A stretch of DNA of 64,000 nucleotides from Undaria pinnatifida (GCA_012845835.1 JABAKD010000016.1:6851919-6915918); one strand, 5' to 3'; counted from the first letter of the stretch, positions 1 through 11,505 are shown. Notes: generated from the sequence alone by a model not told the origin. Program-made: numbers and translations.

Positions 1-188
1 GAAAACAAGAAATTCGGAAGCATATCTACATCATATACATTAGAAAGGACGCTCTTAATGTTGTGCTTCGGAGTAGAATAGAACGCACTTTCTTTTTTTC
101 ATTTTCCCAGTAAGAAATCCAGGCTGGGCCAACGTCCCGTCCCTTGTACCCACGTACGTGTCAACCGTATTATAATAAGGCGACCATG

Positions 189-503
189 TTTTTTTTTTTT
201 TTTTTCTTGCGCACTTTTACTTTCCAGCTTCTGGACAAGCCGTGCGTGGTCACAGGTGTCATCCCTTCTACTCCCCGGTTCTTGCCTTCAATTTTTATCG
301 CGCGTAGGGTTCAGCAATCCCACTGCTCGTCGATTGTTCATCGAGTGTTGCTAACTCACGCTCTCGCGCTTTCCGCAAGTCAATTTGTCCACAAGAAAAA
401 GTCCCAACGAATTTATACGAGTATGCACTCGGCGGGGCTCGAACTCACGAAACTGACCTATACCAGGCTCGAGGATAACCTGATACGCCACCGGGGCGAC
501 CGG
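189..503 (-). mobile_element. tRNA-derived SINE, copy 1
   Basis: Read on the minus strand, this begins with a tRNA-like head and ends in a 17-base poly(A), seen as poly(T) at 189-205. The head has an A box (TGGCGTATCAGG) and, 32 bases further on, a B-box-like GAGTTCGAGCC, the normal spacing of an internal RNA polymerase III promoter. An unrelated body of about 200 bp containing TCGATGAACAATCGACGAG follows. Three more copies lie in this window, all on the minus strand. No protein is encoded; such elements rely on a LINE for movement (family knowledge). The parent tRNA is not identified. Confidence 0.85.
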
Positions 504-582
504 CTCTGTATATAGCCACGGCACATCAAAAAGCGGGAATACGAGCCTATACAATAATATTGACGGTTAATTAATATAGAGC

Positions 583-760
583 GTTCCATGGGCTTTCACG
601 TATTATGGGTATGTTCGCACTTTGATGTCTGATTCGCTTTGCACGCGTTCCATTGGCTTTCACTTTTGGTATATATACATAAGACGTTCGGTGCCTGCTT
701 CGCTTTGTACTAGTCCAATTGGCTTCAACCCTGCAAGTTAGAGGTGTGGGAGCGCGTTGT
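583..760 (+). repeat. degenerate tandem repeat, about 65 bp unit
   Basis: Three diverged units start near 583, 645 and 708. Each carries a variant of GCGTTCCATTGGCTTTCAC followed by a CTTCGCTTTG-like block. No coding signal was seen. Confidence 0.5.
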
Positions 761-870
761 GAAGCGTCGCATGTTCGATCCATTCTCCGGGAGGATTTGG
801 TTCCACCCGATCTTTCCACGAATTTGCATATTATACGGCATTTGAGGGCGGGCTACTGCTGTAGTACAAG

Positions 871-1102
871 TGTTACGGTATCCCCTATCCCCCGTTGCGA
901 CATATGATTTATAGGAAGTGTCTCCTCATTAGCTGGGAGGCATTATCGTCTGCCTGGATGAGGGGAACTCCCCCCCTTCTCTCAGAAGGCATCATCAGGT
1001 CGATAGCAAGAAGAAACTAACTCAAGAGAAAACAACGCCCAAAGCAACCCTCGTGTAAGTGACCAGTGCAGAGCACAGCCAGAGGCGCCCCTGCATACTC
1101 GT
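871..1102 (+). repeat. dispersed repeat family X, copy 1
   Basis: This shares blocks with 15151-15357 and with the reverse complement of 60568-60823. The blocks are a start like GTATCCCCTCTACCCCGTT, a middle with TCAGAAGG, and an end AGCAACCCTCGTGT followed by a GCACCCCTGCATA-like block. It is about 200-250 bp, with no reading frame, terminal inverted repeat or poly(A). The class is unknown; a non-autonomous mobile element is likely. Confidence 0.7.
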
Positions 1103-1227
1103 AGCAGTAGGTAGTCCCTAAGATGGAATTGCCTCATACCTTCACAGATACCCCTGGTGAGCTTTTTTGTTGACCACCAGCCCATAGGTACGAGCATACA
1201 TGCACACGTACCTCGTGCGAAAAATGT

Positions 1228-1307
1228 CTACAACTACAACTACAACTAAAACTACAACTAAAACTACAACGACAACTACAACTGCAACTACAACTACAAC
1301 AGTTGCT
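1228..1307 (+). repeat. (ACAACT)n microsatellite
   Basis: An imperfect hexamer array of CTACAA/CTAAAA/CGACAA units. The Cys- and Val-rich frames on the minus strand here are translations of this array, not genes. Confidence 0.9.
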
Positions 1308-1627
1308 ACCGCAACCAACAAACAATAACAGGGTGCAGCAAGCATCTGCCTTGACGTAGAGACATAGAATTGAGACACTGAACAGGTACCAGGCTACGTT
1401 ATTTTCTATTTCTTGCAATGCCGTTGCTTGGCGACACCCACCACTACCAACTCTACTAGTACTGGGGTGGCACGACCGCCTATTATAATGGAGCTATCGC
1501 CAACTTTCGGACGAAACAGCCGCAACGATAAGTAGCAGCTACGTTCCAGCACATACACACACATCCAAAGAACATTCAATATATGTACAATACGTATACA
1601 GCAAACACACAAATAGTAGCGTAGCCA

Positions 1628-1910
1628 GAGGGGGGCGAGGGGGAAGGCCGAGGGGGGGGTGGGGTGGGCGCGGAGGAGACGGGGGGGGAATCGGTGGGAA
1701 AAGAGGTGGGAGGTGGTCGCGAAGGAGACAGGAGGGCGGGCGGGGGCGGATGGTGGGCGAGAGGCTTGGGGGGGAGGAGGCCGGGCAGGGGGGGGTGGGG
1801 AGTCCGAGAGGGAGGAGGGGGGGGGGGGGGGGGCGACAAGGTGGGGGTGGAGGGCGGCGGTAGGCGGGGGGGGGAGGGGGGGGGGCATGGGGGGGGGGGG
1901 GGCGAAAGAT
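1628..1910 (+). repeat. G-rich purine tract
   Basis: About 280 bp are almost only G and A with short T/C breaks, including G runs of 8 to 18. Both strands stay open (Gly/Arg-rich plus, Pro-rich minus) because of composition alone. Many G-runs could form quadruplexes. Confidence 0.9.
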
Positions 1911-2935
1911 ACAAAGAGCGCACCTGTTAACATGGGCCGTCTACGACGTATCGCTGGTAACTGCGTGATCTGCTATCTTGGCCCCTCCGCACTCCTCCCT
2001 GGGTCCCTATACCACCGTCTCAGTTTTTGGTACGTCTGTCTCTCGTTGGGCGAGGTGTGTTATCATACCCCTCCTTACGATATCATCTCCTTCTGATACC
2101 ATGCCCCGACAGAGCGTGCTCCGAATCCTTACATGGCGTTCTGCTCCCCTTGGAGGCTGCGCACCCTCCCATGCGATGGTGATTCCTTGGGATGCCGCTC
2201 AGTCGAGACCCGTGCTGTTTTCCGGTGACCTTCCCCCCCCCCCTTGAGTTCTGTACATACCTCGAAGTGTGATACCTGGTAGGGTATTACTATTAATAGC
2301 ACACCCAAACCATCCAGTTCTGACCAATTGGCATAATTCCTTGTTTGATTTCCTTTTGCTTGATTGTTCTTGTTACTACTCGCTACGGTGGATAGATACT
2401 GAGCAGGACAGATTACAATGTAGTCCTTCGTAGTATTACACATGAATATTACAAAAATTATCATAACAGTATTTATTTATAGATGGCTCGTACCTGGTTC
2501 GTGTACCTGATACGATTCGAGATTTTTCTGAACCTTTCATGGTATAGGATACTGGTGGTGGTCTCGTGGATAGATAGACATGTATGTATGTCGTCCAAAT
2601 AGTACCAGTAACGCCAACATACGTAGTTGTACGCACACGTATATCAGATGCATACAGTAGTATATATGTAAAATACGGGTTTTTCGTTGCGTGTACCAGT
2701 GTGAGCATATCATAAACACGTTATTATGAATGAAATATGTTAGCATTTTCCCCCCGGTGATGTCCAGGTTAAACCTCGATCCTCATGATATTAAAAAAAT
2801 GAAATAATTCTTTTATATATATACTTCGTAGTATACATATGATAGCCAGCAGGAAACAAGAAAACTCCGAAAGATCTCAAAAAAAGAAAACCCACATTGC
2901 ATAATACTTCAGTATGTGAAAATAAAAATACACTC
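1911..2935. other. no gene seen; scattered palindromes
   Basis: Contains TACCTGGTA at 2273, CTATTAATAG at 2290 and TACTTCGTAGTA at 2822. No recognisable protein or RNA gene. Confidence 0.6.
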
Positions 2936-2990
2936 CAACTGTGAGATTGAAGATTTTATCGAAACTCATCTTTGCACACAACAAGGCTGT
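2936..2990 (-). repeat. stem-loop module, copy I
   Basis: Reverse complement of the CAGCTTGCAAAGATGAG ... CTCACAGCTG module, somewhat diverged (CAACTGTGAGATTG at the plus-strand start). The conserved AT-rich flank AAATACACTCC lies just before it, and GTGTGATACTCCGAT just after, as in other copies. Confidence 0.85.
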
Positions 2991-3261
2991 GTGTGATACT
3001 CCGATATCCGATATACATTGATTTACGTTAGATTACTGTACCGCGTACCATTAGCAAGTCGGTGTATTCGAACTGATTGGTTACAATGTACAACTGGTTG
3101 GTTTGGGCGTACTTCTAAAATTATATTATGTAAATAACTGGTGCTACCTGGTATGTATCATCTGTGATATATGCGTCAGCTGTGATATATGCGTGTACCA
3201 CCTTTGGTTTCTTTGTGTTTTTTCTCTGGGGGTATTCCTCAGCTCCACAGTGACTGGAGCC

Positions 3262-3301
3262 TGTCCTGTGATCACGGACTTGCTTGTGCGAGTTAGTTGA
3301 G

Positions 3302-3343
<42 letters not shown>
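3262..3343 (-). repeat. (AAC)14 array with conserved flank
   Basis: A perfect (AAC)n array at about 3302-3343 is preceded by CACGGACTTGCTTGTGCGAG. The reverse complement of that flank recurs next to GTT arrays at 19930-20005 and 43266-43310, so array and flank travel together. Confidence 0.75.
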
Positions 3344-3344
<1 letters not shown>

Positions 3345-3360
3345 CGTATATGTAATCTAA

Positions 3361-3510
3361 AAGCCGGTCGCCCCGGTGGTCTGTTGTTACTGGTAGTACT
3401 AAGTGTGGTTGGTTGCCATCAAATGCTACTAGAACAGTTGGTTCTGGCAGCGTCCGATTCTCACGAGGGTCAGATATTCGCAAAAAAAAAGGAAAGAAAA
3501 ATGAACTGCT
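3361..3510 (+). repeat. possible SINE-like fragment sharing the SINE head start
   Basis: Begins GCCGGTCGCCCCGGTGG, identical to the first bases of the tRNA-derived SINE, then diverges, and ends in an A-rich stretch (3481-3501). The A box is not preserved. It may be another SINE subfamily or a chimeric remnant. Confidence 0.4.
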
Positions 3511-3519
3511 GAGAGCGCC

Positions 3520-3655
3520 TATTAATAGCGGCGTGGGTAGGCGCAATTTAATGCTAATCTACGAGAGAAGGAAGAGCCTGTTTTGCGACCCTGGACCTGA
3601 GTGACGTCTAGTAGAGAGAAAGAAAGAGAAAGCAAAAGTGCGAAGATAACAGGTG
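3520..3655 (+). repeat. dispersed repeat family Z, copy 1
   Basis: Contains GAAGAGCCTG, then a block like GACCCTGGATCTGAGTTACG, then an A/G-rich stretch ending AAAAGTGCGAAG. Five further copies: 26820-26955, 30365-30550 (minus), 32365-32520, 40030-40200, and a fragment at 40470-40512. Confidence 0.75.
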
Positions 3656-3738
3656 GGGTGAGCAGAAAACGGTAACATGTGTGTACTTCGAAGTATGTAT
3701 GCGATATGTATACCCAGAGAAGTATAATACGAAGGATA

Positions 3739-3889
3739 TACCTGGTACCTGGTAGCAGACAAGATAACCGAACATAACTCCCCCATCCACACGTATTATC
3801 CCCATTTTTTTTTTGTGGCAAGGGTGCTACCGAGGGGAAACAGCACATAATAATATAGGTGCCAGGGATATACACATACATACCTGGTA
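3739..3889. repeat. cluster of TACCTGGTA palindromes
   Basis: Two copies overlap at 3739-3747 and 3746-3754, and a third lies at 3881-3889. They belong to a set of 24 exact copies across the window. Confidence 0.9.
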
Positions 3890-4268
3890 CTGGTATGTCA
3901 TACAAAGAGGAGTAGTAATAAATGTATATAAAAGTGATGACAAAAACTGATGTGAGAAAAAAACGAACGGTTCTATGCGAGAAAGAGAGCGTCGACGAGC
4001 GAAGGAGGCGCCGACCCACCCACTTCAAGCGGTGGAGAAACCAAGGCAAGTACCACACACACCCTCCCATAAGAAAGACCCCCACAAGGAGGTTGGAGAA
4101 AATGTACGGGGAGGCAAGTCATAAGAAATTCGACAGATGTTGCACTGAATTTAGTGTAGACACTCCCTTTTTCATGTAAGAAATCAAGCCGAAAACCAAA
4201 AGATCTCGGATTCTTATCAGAGAGCCGGTATCGTCCCAACGTAGCGGTGTGGAGGGAGATAGCCCTGC

Positions 4269-4957
4269 TTGGAGGCTTCCGACTTGACGAGTAAAACGGT
4301 GAAAAACGTGTGGCTCTACGCGATAGAGTGCGTAGGTTTCCCGTTCTTATGGATTTCCCTTGGTTTTGCCTCACTTTCGGGGAGGAGTGTCTTATCAGTT
4401 GTTGCCGACGTCGAAGGTTATTATGCTGCACGTTGTTTGGTTGGTGAAGCTAGTAATACGGCAATTGCAAAAAAAAGCGAGGCACGCGAGCACGTCGTTT
4501 CTGGTTGGAAAGAGGTTAATTTAAAAAGGAGAAAAAGGAAAGTGCTCACCAGAGAAGGAAGATACATCCAAGGAGCGCGGGGGCGCAGGGAAGTGGTACC
4601 TAAATTCTGTCAAGAGTAGTGATCCATTGGGCCACAATGAATGGGGAAATGATCACCAATTTACTACACCCATGGCTAAGCCTTAAGTCGTGTGCCATAG
4701 CTCAGTTTAGACACTATGGTACCGTCGTGCTTCGATTTAATCAGAAGTTCACTATGCTATTGGTAAGAGAAAGGACAACCGGGCACCCACCTAAGTTGAG
4801 CCTCAAGCCGTGTAGGTCAAATTGGGCACAAGCCGTTAATGTTTTCGTGCGCGGGGCCACAGGTGAAAGGTCCACGTCAACTAGTTACCTGCCCCAAGCT
4901 AAGCCTCAAATCGTGCAGCTAAGTTTGGACACGACTATGGTTTTAAAGCCATAGCAT
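4269..4957 (+). other. two abutting unassigned reading frames with a degenerate repeat
   Basis: A 116-codon frame (4269-4619) is followed at once by a 111-codon frame (4619-4954). In the second, three diverged units near 4668, 4783 and 4888 give PWLSLKSC, PPKLSLKPC and QAKPQIVQ. I recognise no domain, splice context or start signal. The repeat explains part of the openness, so a gene is possible but unproven. Confidence 0.25.
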
Positions 4958-5181
4958 AGTCCGCTGGGCTGCTGTTACCTTCAACGGTTAATGAAGCGTT
5001 CAACCAAACTATTCATAAGCATTTTCCGTACTTCCCTCCCCTGGCACGACAGCCATATGGCGAGTTATCACTTCAATCGGAAACTAAGGCTGCTTCGTAT
5101 GGCCAACGATGCTAAAACTCGTCGTTTTTTTTTGTTCCCTGGAATATTTTCCCTCTTAAGGCTCTTTAAGGCTCTAAATAA

Positions 5182-5269
5182 TTAACGCTTTTACAGATGG
5201 AAACCCGTTTTTGGAACAAAATTACTTGGAGTTAGTATAGCGAGGGGTTTTACGGCTTTAAAGGGGTTA
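5182..5269 (+). mobile_element. miniature TTAA-type element, copy 1
   Basis: Starts TTAACGCTTTTACA and ends TTTAAAGGGGTTAG. The inside has TGGAAACCCGTTTTTGG and ACTTGGAGTTAGTATAG, as in 38558-38647. TTAA is preserved on the left and changed to TTAG on the right. Confidence 0.65.
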
Positions 5270-6197
5270 GTTGTGCCTTAATCCCTTTGAGACGTATAGA
5301 GGGAAAAGTTGACGACGAAAATTGACGATTACGGCATCGGCCACTGCTGGTTGGGGGTTCGACAGATTAATGGGCGTCCAAACTACGACCCCAACAATGC
5401 AAAGACTCGTACGGGACGGGCGCGGCATGATCCCACTCGTATTATCGCGAGCTCAGCGCTACTGCTTGTAGACGTTTGAAAAATATCGCTAATCGACGTC
5501 TTTTTGGTCGCGATACACTGTTATCAAGATAAATCAAGTTCGAAAAAGGGTTAGTTGTTAATTGTGTCGTAAACCCTTCGGAACAACAGACTCTTCTTTT
5601 CTTGGGGGAAAATAAAGTACGAAAAACTTGGAATTATTCCGGGATCTTTAGTTGGAGAGTACGAGCAAAAGGGTTCATCAGAGGGTCAATTGCAGCTTTC
5701 GAAACCCCTACAGCCTATGGATACTATTAACAATACTATTTTGTACCGGTATTATGAATCTACTCCGACGAAATTTTACGAGCACTTGTTCTTTTGCTTC
5801 AAAACGGTTTCTTTTTCTTTCTTCTTGCTGGTTTACGTTCGTCCACCTTTCTGTTTGGAATAAGGGCTTACCCTGGGCTGGGGAATTGATTGACCTAACT
5901 CCTCCGCAAGTCGCCCTGCTCCAACCTTCTCTTCTTCTTGGTCCACGGTGGTCTACCCTCAAGGTGCCTACCTTCAAATCCTCCATTCTCTAATTGTCTA
6001 GTCTCTATCGCCGAGTCCAATAAGACGTACCCGCGCTCTATCTCCACATATATGCCATGCGTGAGTGTGGGTTTGTCACTCCCCCCTGCTCCTTCTAGCC
6101 TCTTCAAGGTCACCCCACAACTATACTGATATGATCTACACATACATAACATAAACACCCCAGAGAAACCAAATAAGGAAGTCCATTGTACCGGCGT
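5270..6197. other. no gene seen
   Basis: Frames of 113 codons (plus, 5652) and 92 codons (minus, 5708-5986) overlap on opposite strands. Neither is recognisable. Confidence 0.5.
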
Positions 6198-6275
6198 ATT
6201 ACAAATAACAGTCCCTTCGTCGCGTCCAACGTACTAATTACAAATAACAGTCCCTTCGTCGCGTCCAACGTACTC
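6198..6275 (+). repeat. perfect 39 bp tandem duplication
   Basis: ATTACAAATAACAGTCCC and the rest of a 39-base unit are repeated back to back without a mismatch (6198-6236 and 6237-6275). The duplication is recent or conserved by conversion. Confidence 0.95.
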
Positions 6276-6756
6276 CACTACCTACCTGTGGTTGGCTGTC
6301 CTCCAGTCACCTCTTGTCGCATCACACGCTCGTCCAACCGCTGACCCTCGAAAATTGTAAGCCGCATCCAGGCTCCATCCCCACGCCACACGAATGTGTG
6401 TGGGTCTGCCCCCCGCTCATCCTCGCATGCTACGCCGCATCCAGTCTCCGTCCTCAAACCACATGGATGGGTGGGTGCCGGTCTCTCAGCCTTCCCCTCC
6501 CCCCTTGAATGCAAAGCCGTACCCAGGATCCACCCCCACGTCTCCCCTCCCTCCGAAAGTGAACTGTGCAAGGAGGAACGGAATGTGTCAGGGGAGGAGA
6601 CGACGAAAATGGACGGATGTGGCATGGAGGAGTTTAGTAACTGGTACATTAGAGATTAGCGGGAAAACGATCGCTATCTATCCAAGGAGATACACGGTGG
6701 CCACAGACGGTTGAACAGGAACGAGATAAGATAGCAAGAGTTTTAGGTAATGTTTG

Positions 6757-6885
6757 GAAGAAACGAACTTAGGGGCCTACATGTTGGAGGTGTCCCTATT
6801 CGGAGTACGAACGGTGCTCCATCTCGAAAGGGATGCGCGGTCAATGGTAGAAAAAGACTGAGGCAAGCAACAAACGAATATATCC
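6757..6885 (+). repeat. dispersed repeat family W, copy 1
   Basis: Blocks TGTTGGAGGTGTC, CGGTGCTCCATCTCGAAAGG and GAGGCAAGCAACAAACGA recur at 53640-53762 (plus), 39462-39570 (minus) and 42270-42345 (minus, partial). A linked block, TCCCGGCAT ... GCGAGGGTCTATGGTCATAC, follows at 7022-7080 and again at 7380-7445. Confidence 0.75.
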
Positions 6886-7777
6886 CCCACACCCCGAAGT
6901 CCGTCTTACGAGCGATTCTTGGAAGGGTGCAGTTCACCCTTCATGCCACTCGCCGACCACCTCACGGCGCTTCGCGCTTGGTGCAATCAATGTCTGCCTG
7001 GTTGGTGAAAATCCAATGTGCTCCGTCCCGGCATAGTAGGGATGCGAGGGTCTATGGTCATACGACTACGGCCATGCACAAACTGCGTACCCCCCCCCCC
7101 ATCCCCCTTCCACCGCTAAGCCGAATGCAGGCTTCATCTCCACTCCACATCGGTGAGTGTGGGTCTACCACCGGTAAGGCACTCACGGGGCAGTTACATG
7201 ATGCCCCCAGTACTGTCTCTGGAAGCGGCCATACCAGAAATTAAATTAACCCGTTGAAGCGTTCATTCATATATGCAAGTCCGCCTCACAAGAAGTTCTT
7301 AGTAGAATGCAGCTCACCCTTCATGCGACTCGCCGAACGGTGCAAACAATGTCTGCCTGGTCGGTGAAACCCGACATGCCCCGTCCCGGCATTTGTAGGG
7401 AGATGCGAGTGTCTATGGTCATACGACTACGGCCGTGCATGAATATCGAGTACCCCCCCCCCCCCCGCCCCGCCCCCCTCGAAAGCTATGTCGCACTCAG
7501 GCTCCATCCGCACGTCACATGGGTGAGTGTCGCCCCCCCCCCCCCCGCCTCCCTGATTCCCCAATGCTACTAGCCGCGCCAAGGATCTACCCCCACACCA
7601 CATGGGTGGGTGTGGGTGCCTTCCCCCCCTTCCCGCCCCCCCGACCTAAGCCGCATCCGGGCTCCGTTCTCATACCCCATGGGGTGGGTGATGGTTTCTC
7701 AACCGCCCTCGAATGCTAGGCCGCATCCAGGCTCCATCTACACACCACAGAGGTGGGTGTGCCCCCCCCTCGAGAAA

Positions 7778-8078
7778 CCCTATTTGCAGGACGGGCCTGC
7801 AACGAATTCTTGCAGGACGTGCCTCTGATTGGCCACCTGCCGCTTTTTATTGCCCGCGTTTTTTTTTGACGAACGCGTGCCGAACGCGCGGCGAAGCCGC
7901 GCGAGGGCACTTTTAGCCCCACGTACCGGTCAAACGGTCAGGGTTGGGGTTGGGGTTGGGGTTAGGGTTAGGGTTAGGGTTAGGGTTGGGGTTGGGTGGG
8001 GTCTGTGCAGGTACCTGGGACAAAAGTGTGCCAAAACGTCCTGCAAGAATTCGTTGCAGGCCCTTCCTGCAAATAGGG
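7778..8078 (+). mobile_element. 301 bp inverted-repeat element carrying a telomere-like array
   Basis: The ends are inverted repeats of about 43 bp with one mismatch. The left runs from CCCTATTTGCAGGAC through AACGAATTCTTGCAGGACGT and the right is its reverse complement, ending in AAATAGGG. The inside has a GC-rich stem (GCGCGGCGAAGCCGCGC) and TTGGGG/TTAGGG units. It lies in a C run between two units of the surrounding minisatellite, which supports insertion. No reading frame; a non-autonomous DNA element is likely. Confidence 0.75.
7941..8002 (+). repeat. interstitial telomere-like array
   Basis: Ten units of mixed GGGTTG/GGGTTA. The mixture of TTGGGG and TTAGGG units in one array is unusual. 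Confidence 0.9.
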
Positions 8079-8426
8079 GCTCCCCCCCCCCTCCCCCTCT
8101 GATATTCGAATGCTATAAGCCACATCCAGGCTCCATCGGCACGCGACACGGGTGGCTGTGCCCCCCCCCCCCCCTCGGCCCTCGAATGCTAAGCAGCATA
8201 TCGGCTCCATTCCCACGCCAAAAAAGTAATCGTCGGTCATTGAATGCTAACTCGTATCTAGGCTTCATCCACACACCACATGGGTGGTTGTGGGTCTCTA
8301 CCCCCCCCCCTTCCGCCGCGCCAAAAGCTATAAGCGGCACCCAGACTCCATTCCCACACATGGGCGGATGGTTCCCCCCCCCCCCGCCCCCTCCCTGCGC
8401 CTTCCGTGTATAGACTATTCTCTTTG

Positions 8427-8896
8427 CGATGCTACCGTTGGAGTTTGAAGCGGCACACCTTCAACAAGATGGCGTCCTGTGGTTGGGTGGTCACGGGTAG
8501 GCGACTATTAATCTTGTTTGTTTGCTATATCCGATTATCGATGTGCAGGAGGACGAACTTCACAACTCGTCGTCCACTAATGGACACTAAGCTTCCACCA
8601 TTGATACGGTAGTACAGGACACCTGTGGGGTAATAAACAGGAATCTGGCTCAGGCTGGATTTCTTATATGAGAAGGGGTACGTTTTCTACACTATTTAAT
8701 AGTAACTTCAGTATAACGGATCCCATTTTTTTTTTCATTTTTCCTTCAAATCTCAGCCTTGGCTTTCTTATTACCCTGTTTCTTTTTACTAGGGTGTCCT
8801 GCATTGTTGTACTACAAAAAGGAGAAGAAACCCCCCGGGGACAAACAAACTCACAGCTGACGTTTGTTAGAATAATTTTAAAATATAAGGAAAAGG
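8427..8896. other. no gene seen
   Basis: AT-richer spacer with short frames only. Confidence 0.5.
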
Positions 8897-8990
8897 ATAC
8901 CTACGCGCGATCGGAGTATCACACACAGCTTGCAAAGATGAGTTTCGACAAAATGTTCGATCTCACAGCTGGAGTTTATTTTTATTTTTA
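8897..8990 (+). repeat. stem-loop module, copy C
   Basis: CAGCTTGCAAAGATGAG at 8926 to CTCACAGCTG ending 8971, preceded by CGCGCGATCGGAGTATCAC and followed by the AT-rich flank GGAGTTTATTTTTATTTTTA. Only the 3' part of the 217 bp unit is present. Confidence 0.9.
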
Positions 8991-10594
8991 TAATAGTATA
9001 TGTACGCACATGAACTGTATACTATGCACCATGCTGTATGTATGTATACCGTATTTATAGCACGTAAGATGACACTATTCGATATCGGTAACGGAAGCGG
9101 GGGCGGGGGCAGGGCTATCCAACTTGGAATACTCCAAGAACGCAAATATAAGGAGCGACTTATATTCTAACTCAAATTGAAACAATCTTTATTCTTCCGT
9201 CCTCAAGTGATGTCATTCATTTCGTGTAAAAAATGTATTAAAAAATGAGTGCTGGGTGAAACCTAAAATCGTCGCGTACCAAAGCCAAAAGAGAGAACGT
9301 TACATTCTTGTATTCTCGTACACCCCCTGGCTGAGACGAATTTGAAGGTCGATTTTCTCCAACACCAGGCAGGGGGGAACAAACACCCAACGAAAATGGC
9401 GGAGATGTCCCACATTATTAATAAATGCACCCCTCGGCGTTTGTTCGCATTTTCTCGACTCCCCGTGGTCAAGAAAACAAGTAGTCAGAGGGGGTGTAGC
9501 TTGATATCTTCTTGCGTGTCTATCCCCTTTCGTCACCTTATCTATCTCCATTACACTAGTGCTCCATGTGCACGCATTACCTCTTCTTTTCTCCGACCTG
9601 ATTATTTTCTTTACACACGCTCGCGCGACGCTCGTCTACCCTCTGATCCTGCCATTCATACGATTGAAAGTGTTGTAGGATCCAAACCTTTCATACGCCG
9701 GGGATTTCGCTTGCCATCATCTGACGACAACATTGTGCGCAGCGCATGATTCGCAGTCCACCGAGTCCACTGTGAGAGAACAACAACGACGAGTTCACTA
9801 ACTCTTGTCGTGCACCGGCACCAGGTAAACAAGCATTAAACAGCACACAGACAGTTAGGTGTATAGTCTAGACTAAATTATACCAGATACCCACAACAGG
9901 CACACTACTACAACAGTAGTACGCCTTATTGTCTGTCTTCTTCTATGCATAGTCTATACATACACCTTTTATCCTGGGTATCTCCTGCTAGTAGTTAACC
10001 CCACAGGGCAAAGTAGTCAAGTCTACTGCTGTGCACTCAACGCACACATACTCGCGTAGATGTTTTAGATGTTTTCCGGCCACATGTATGACATATGTAC
10101 AGCTAGCAGGGCAGTATTATAATTTGGTCTCCCAGCAGGGTATGACAGGAGAAAATGACCCCATCATGTGATGTATCATATCACTACGTAGATTGTCAAC
10201 CACCACCGCAAAAGTCAAGTGAAGTGTCCAACACCCCAGAATATGCCGACAACCCGAACCGGCACGGTAACCGTTATTAGTAGTGTTGAATAGCCAAATA
10301 CGAGCATCTCCCACCTTCGCCTGTGACTCCTCCCTCCCTCTCTCACACGGGCGCGTCTCACATTTCCTTTTTTTTGTTCCCCGGCTTGAAACCTGTGTCC
10401 CCTCCATCATTCCATCACCAGTGCGCGCACTGCCCTGCGAGCGGGTACACGCTGAACGCGGTTAGAACTGGCGTTACGAGATTGCCCGCCCGGTAAGACA
10501 GCAGCACCACCTATTTTATAAACATTGAAAAACGTCCCTACGATATTTGCATCATCAGATCATCTCGGTGTGAGAAAAAATGGCTGAACCGGAA
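8991..10594. other. no gene established; one 135-codon frame
   Basis: A plus-strand frame at 9342-9749 has ordinary amino-acid composition but no recognised domain and an overlapping minus-strand frame. CAACAACGACGAG and other short repeats occur near 9780. Confidence 0.4.
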
Positions 10595-10770
10595 CACCCT
10601 CTCTTTGTCTGATTGGTCGAGGCCTGCCGGCTGCTTTTTTTTTTGGAAAAACGCCGGGCACGAAACACGCGGCGGAGCCGCGGGACCGCCCTTCCTTGCC
10701 GACCTCGAGCCCCCCACGGAGGGTTGGGGGTAGGGTGAGGGTGAGGGTTAGGGTGAGGGTTGGGGTTGCC
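10595..10770 (-). repeat. telomere-linked repeat family, copy 1
   Basis: Reading the minus strand gives a CCCTAA-type array (10721-10768), then GGGGGGCTCGAGGTCGGCA, a GCGGCTCCGCCGCG stem, a poly(A) patch and GCCTCGACCAATCAG. The same order recurs at 26511-26680. Related pieces without a clean array lie at 25878-25965 and 26110-26260. Confidence 0.8.
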
Positions 10771-11221
10771 GGCAGGCAGGTGCAGCTCGTGTGATGCGAT
10801 AGCTCTGCTGCAGTACGCATTTAATAATAGTAGCACGTGTTCCAACCGGCAATAGCTAGGAATGATCGTGTTCGCAATGGAAATGTCACAGAAAGATCGC
10901 GAGTAAAACATCAAGCATCAATCACCCGCCGTCGGCGCAAAGCCACACCAACATTGCAATTAACAAGCACGTACACGAACGACCTGGTATTATTGCAGAT
11001 TGTGTAGTAACTGAAACGAAAAGGTTTCAGCGTTTCCAGCCGTTCGCCTATCGCTTGTTCGTTGTTGTTCGCCTGCCGGCAAGATCGTACCACAGAACTA
11101 TACCAACCACCACTACTACTACTACTTACTATTATTATTAATAGATACATACGTAAACAATGATACGAGTACCGGTACGTACGTATATCTACATGCATGC
11201 ATGATACGAATTCAATTTTTT

Positions 11222-11505
11222 ATGAAAAAATATTTCAAGGACGTCAGCCAGCCGTGAGTTCGACGAATTTCGGGTCAATACTGAGTAGTCATCTTTCTTT
11301 GCAATCTGCGTTTTATGTTGGTACTTGTAATATGCTATAATAATGATGGGTGAGTTTTTTTCGGGGGGAGGATCCTGTTTTTTTATTTTTGTTTTTCTCC
11401 ATTATAATAATGGTTAGTGTTGGTATTTTTACTTTGTTTGGGCGGGGAATTTTGAGCTAGATCTCACATCATATATATATAATGTCTATTATATAAATTT
11501 ATACC
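11222..11505 (-). repeat. AT-rich duplicated module with stem-loop copy M
   Basis: Direct repeat of 11833-12108. Shared landmarks in order are GTGAGTTCGACGAATTTCGG, GTACTTGTAATATGCTAT, TTTTTCTCC, GGGGAATTTTGA and CTAGATCT. The stem-loop module is 11249-11308, orientation minus. Confidence 0.75.

Larger units (their letters stand above)
6355..8390 (+). repeat. GC-rich minisatellite, about 70-85 bp unit
   Basis: Twelve units carry variants of GCCGCATCCAGGCTCCATC, then CACACCACATGGGTGGGTG, then a C run. They start near 6360, 6432, 6509, 7120, 7484, 7568, 7647, 7716, 8113, 8187, 8245 and 8328. The array is broken by family W sequence (about 6757-7085) and by the inverted-repeat element 7778-8078. 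The Pro-rich frames here are repeat translations. Confidence 0.85.

Noticed and set aside
1406-2096. Frames of 88-175 codons, Pro-rich on minus and Gly/Arg-rich on plus.
   Set aside because: They are translations of the G-rich purine tract; openness comes from composition.
7941-8002. True chromosome end or telomere.
   Set aside because: The array is short, internal, mixed in unit and enclosed by inverted repeats with sequence continuing on both sides.
8926-8971. Hammerhead-ribozyme-like core in the stem-loop module (GATGA, a small TTCG-capped stem, then GAAA).
   Set aside because: The CU before GAUGA is AA in nearly all copies, including the C that pairs with the catalytic G, and stems I and III are not convincing. 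The resemblance is to a short core only.
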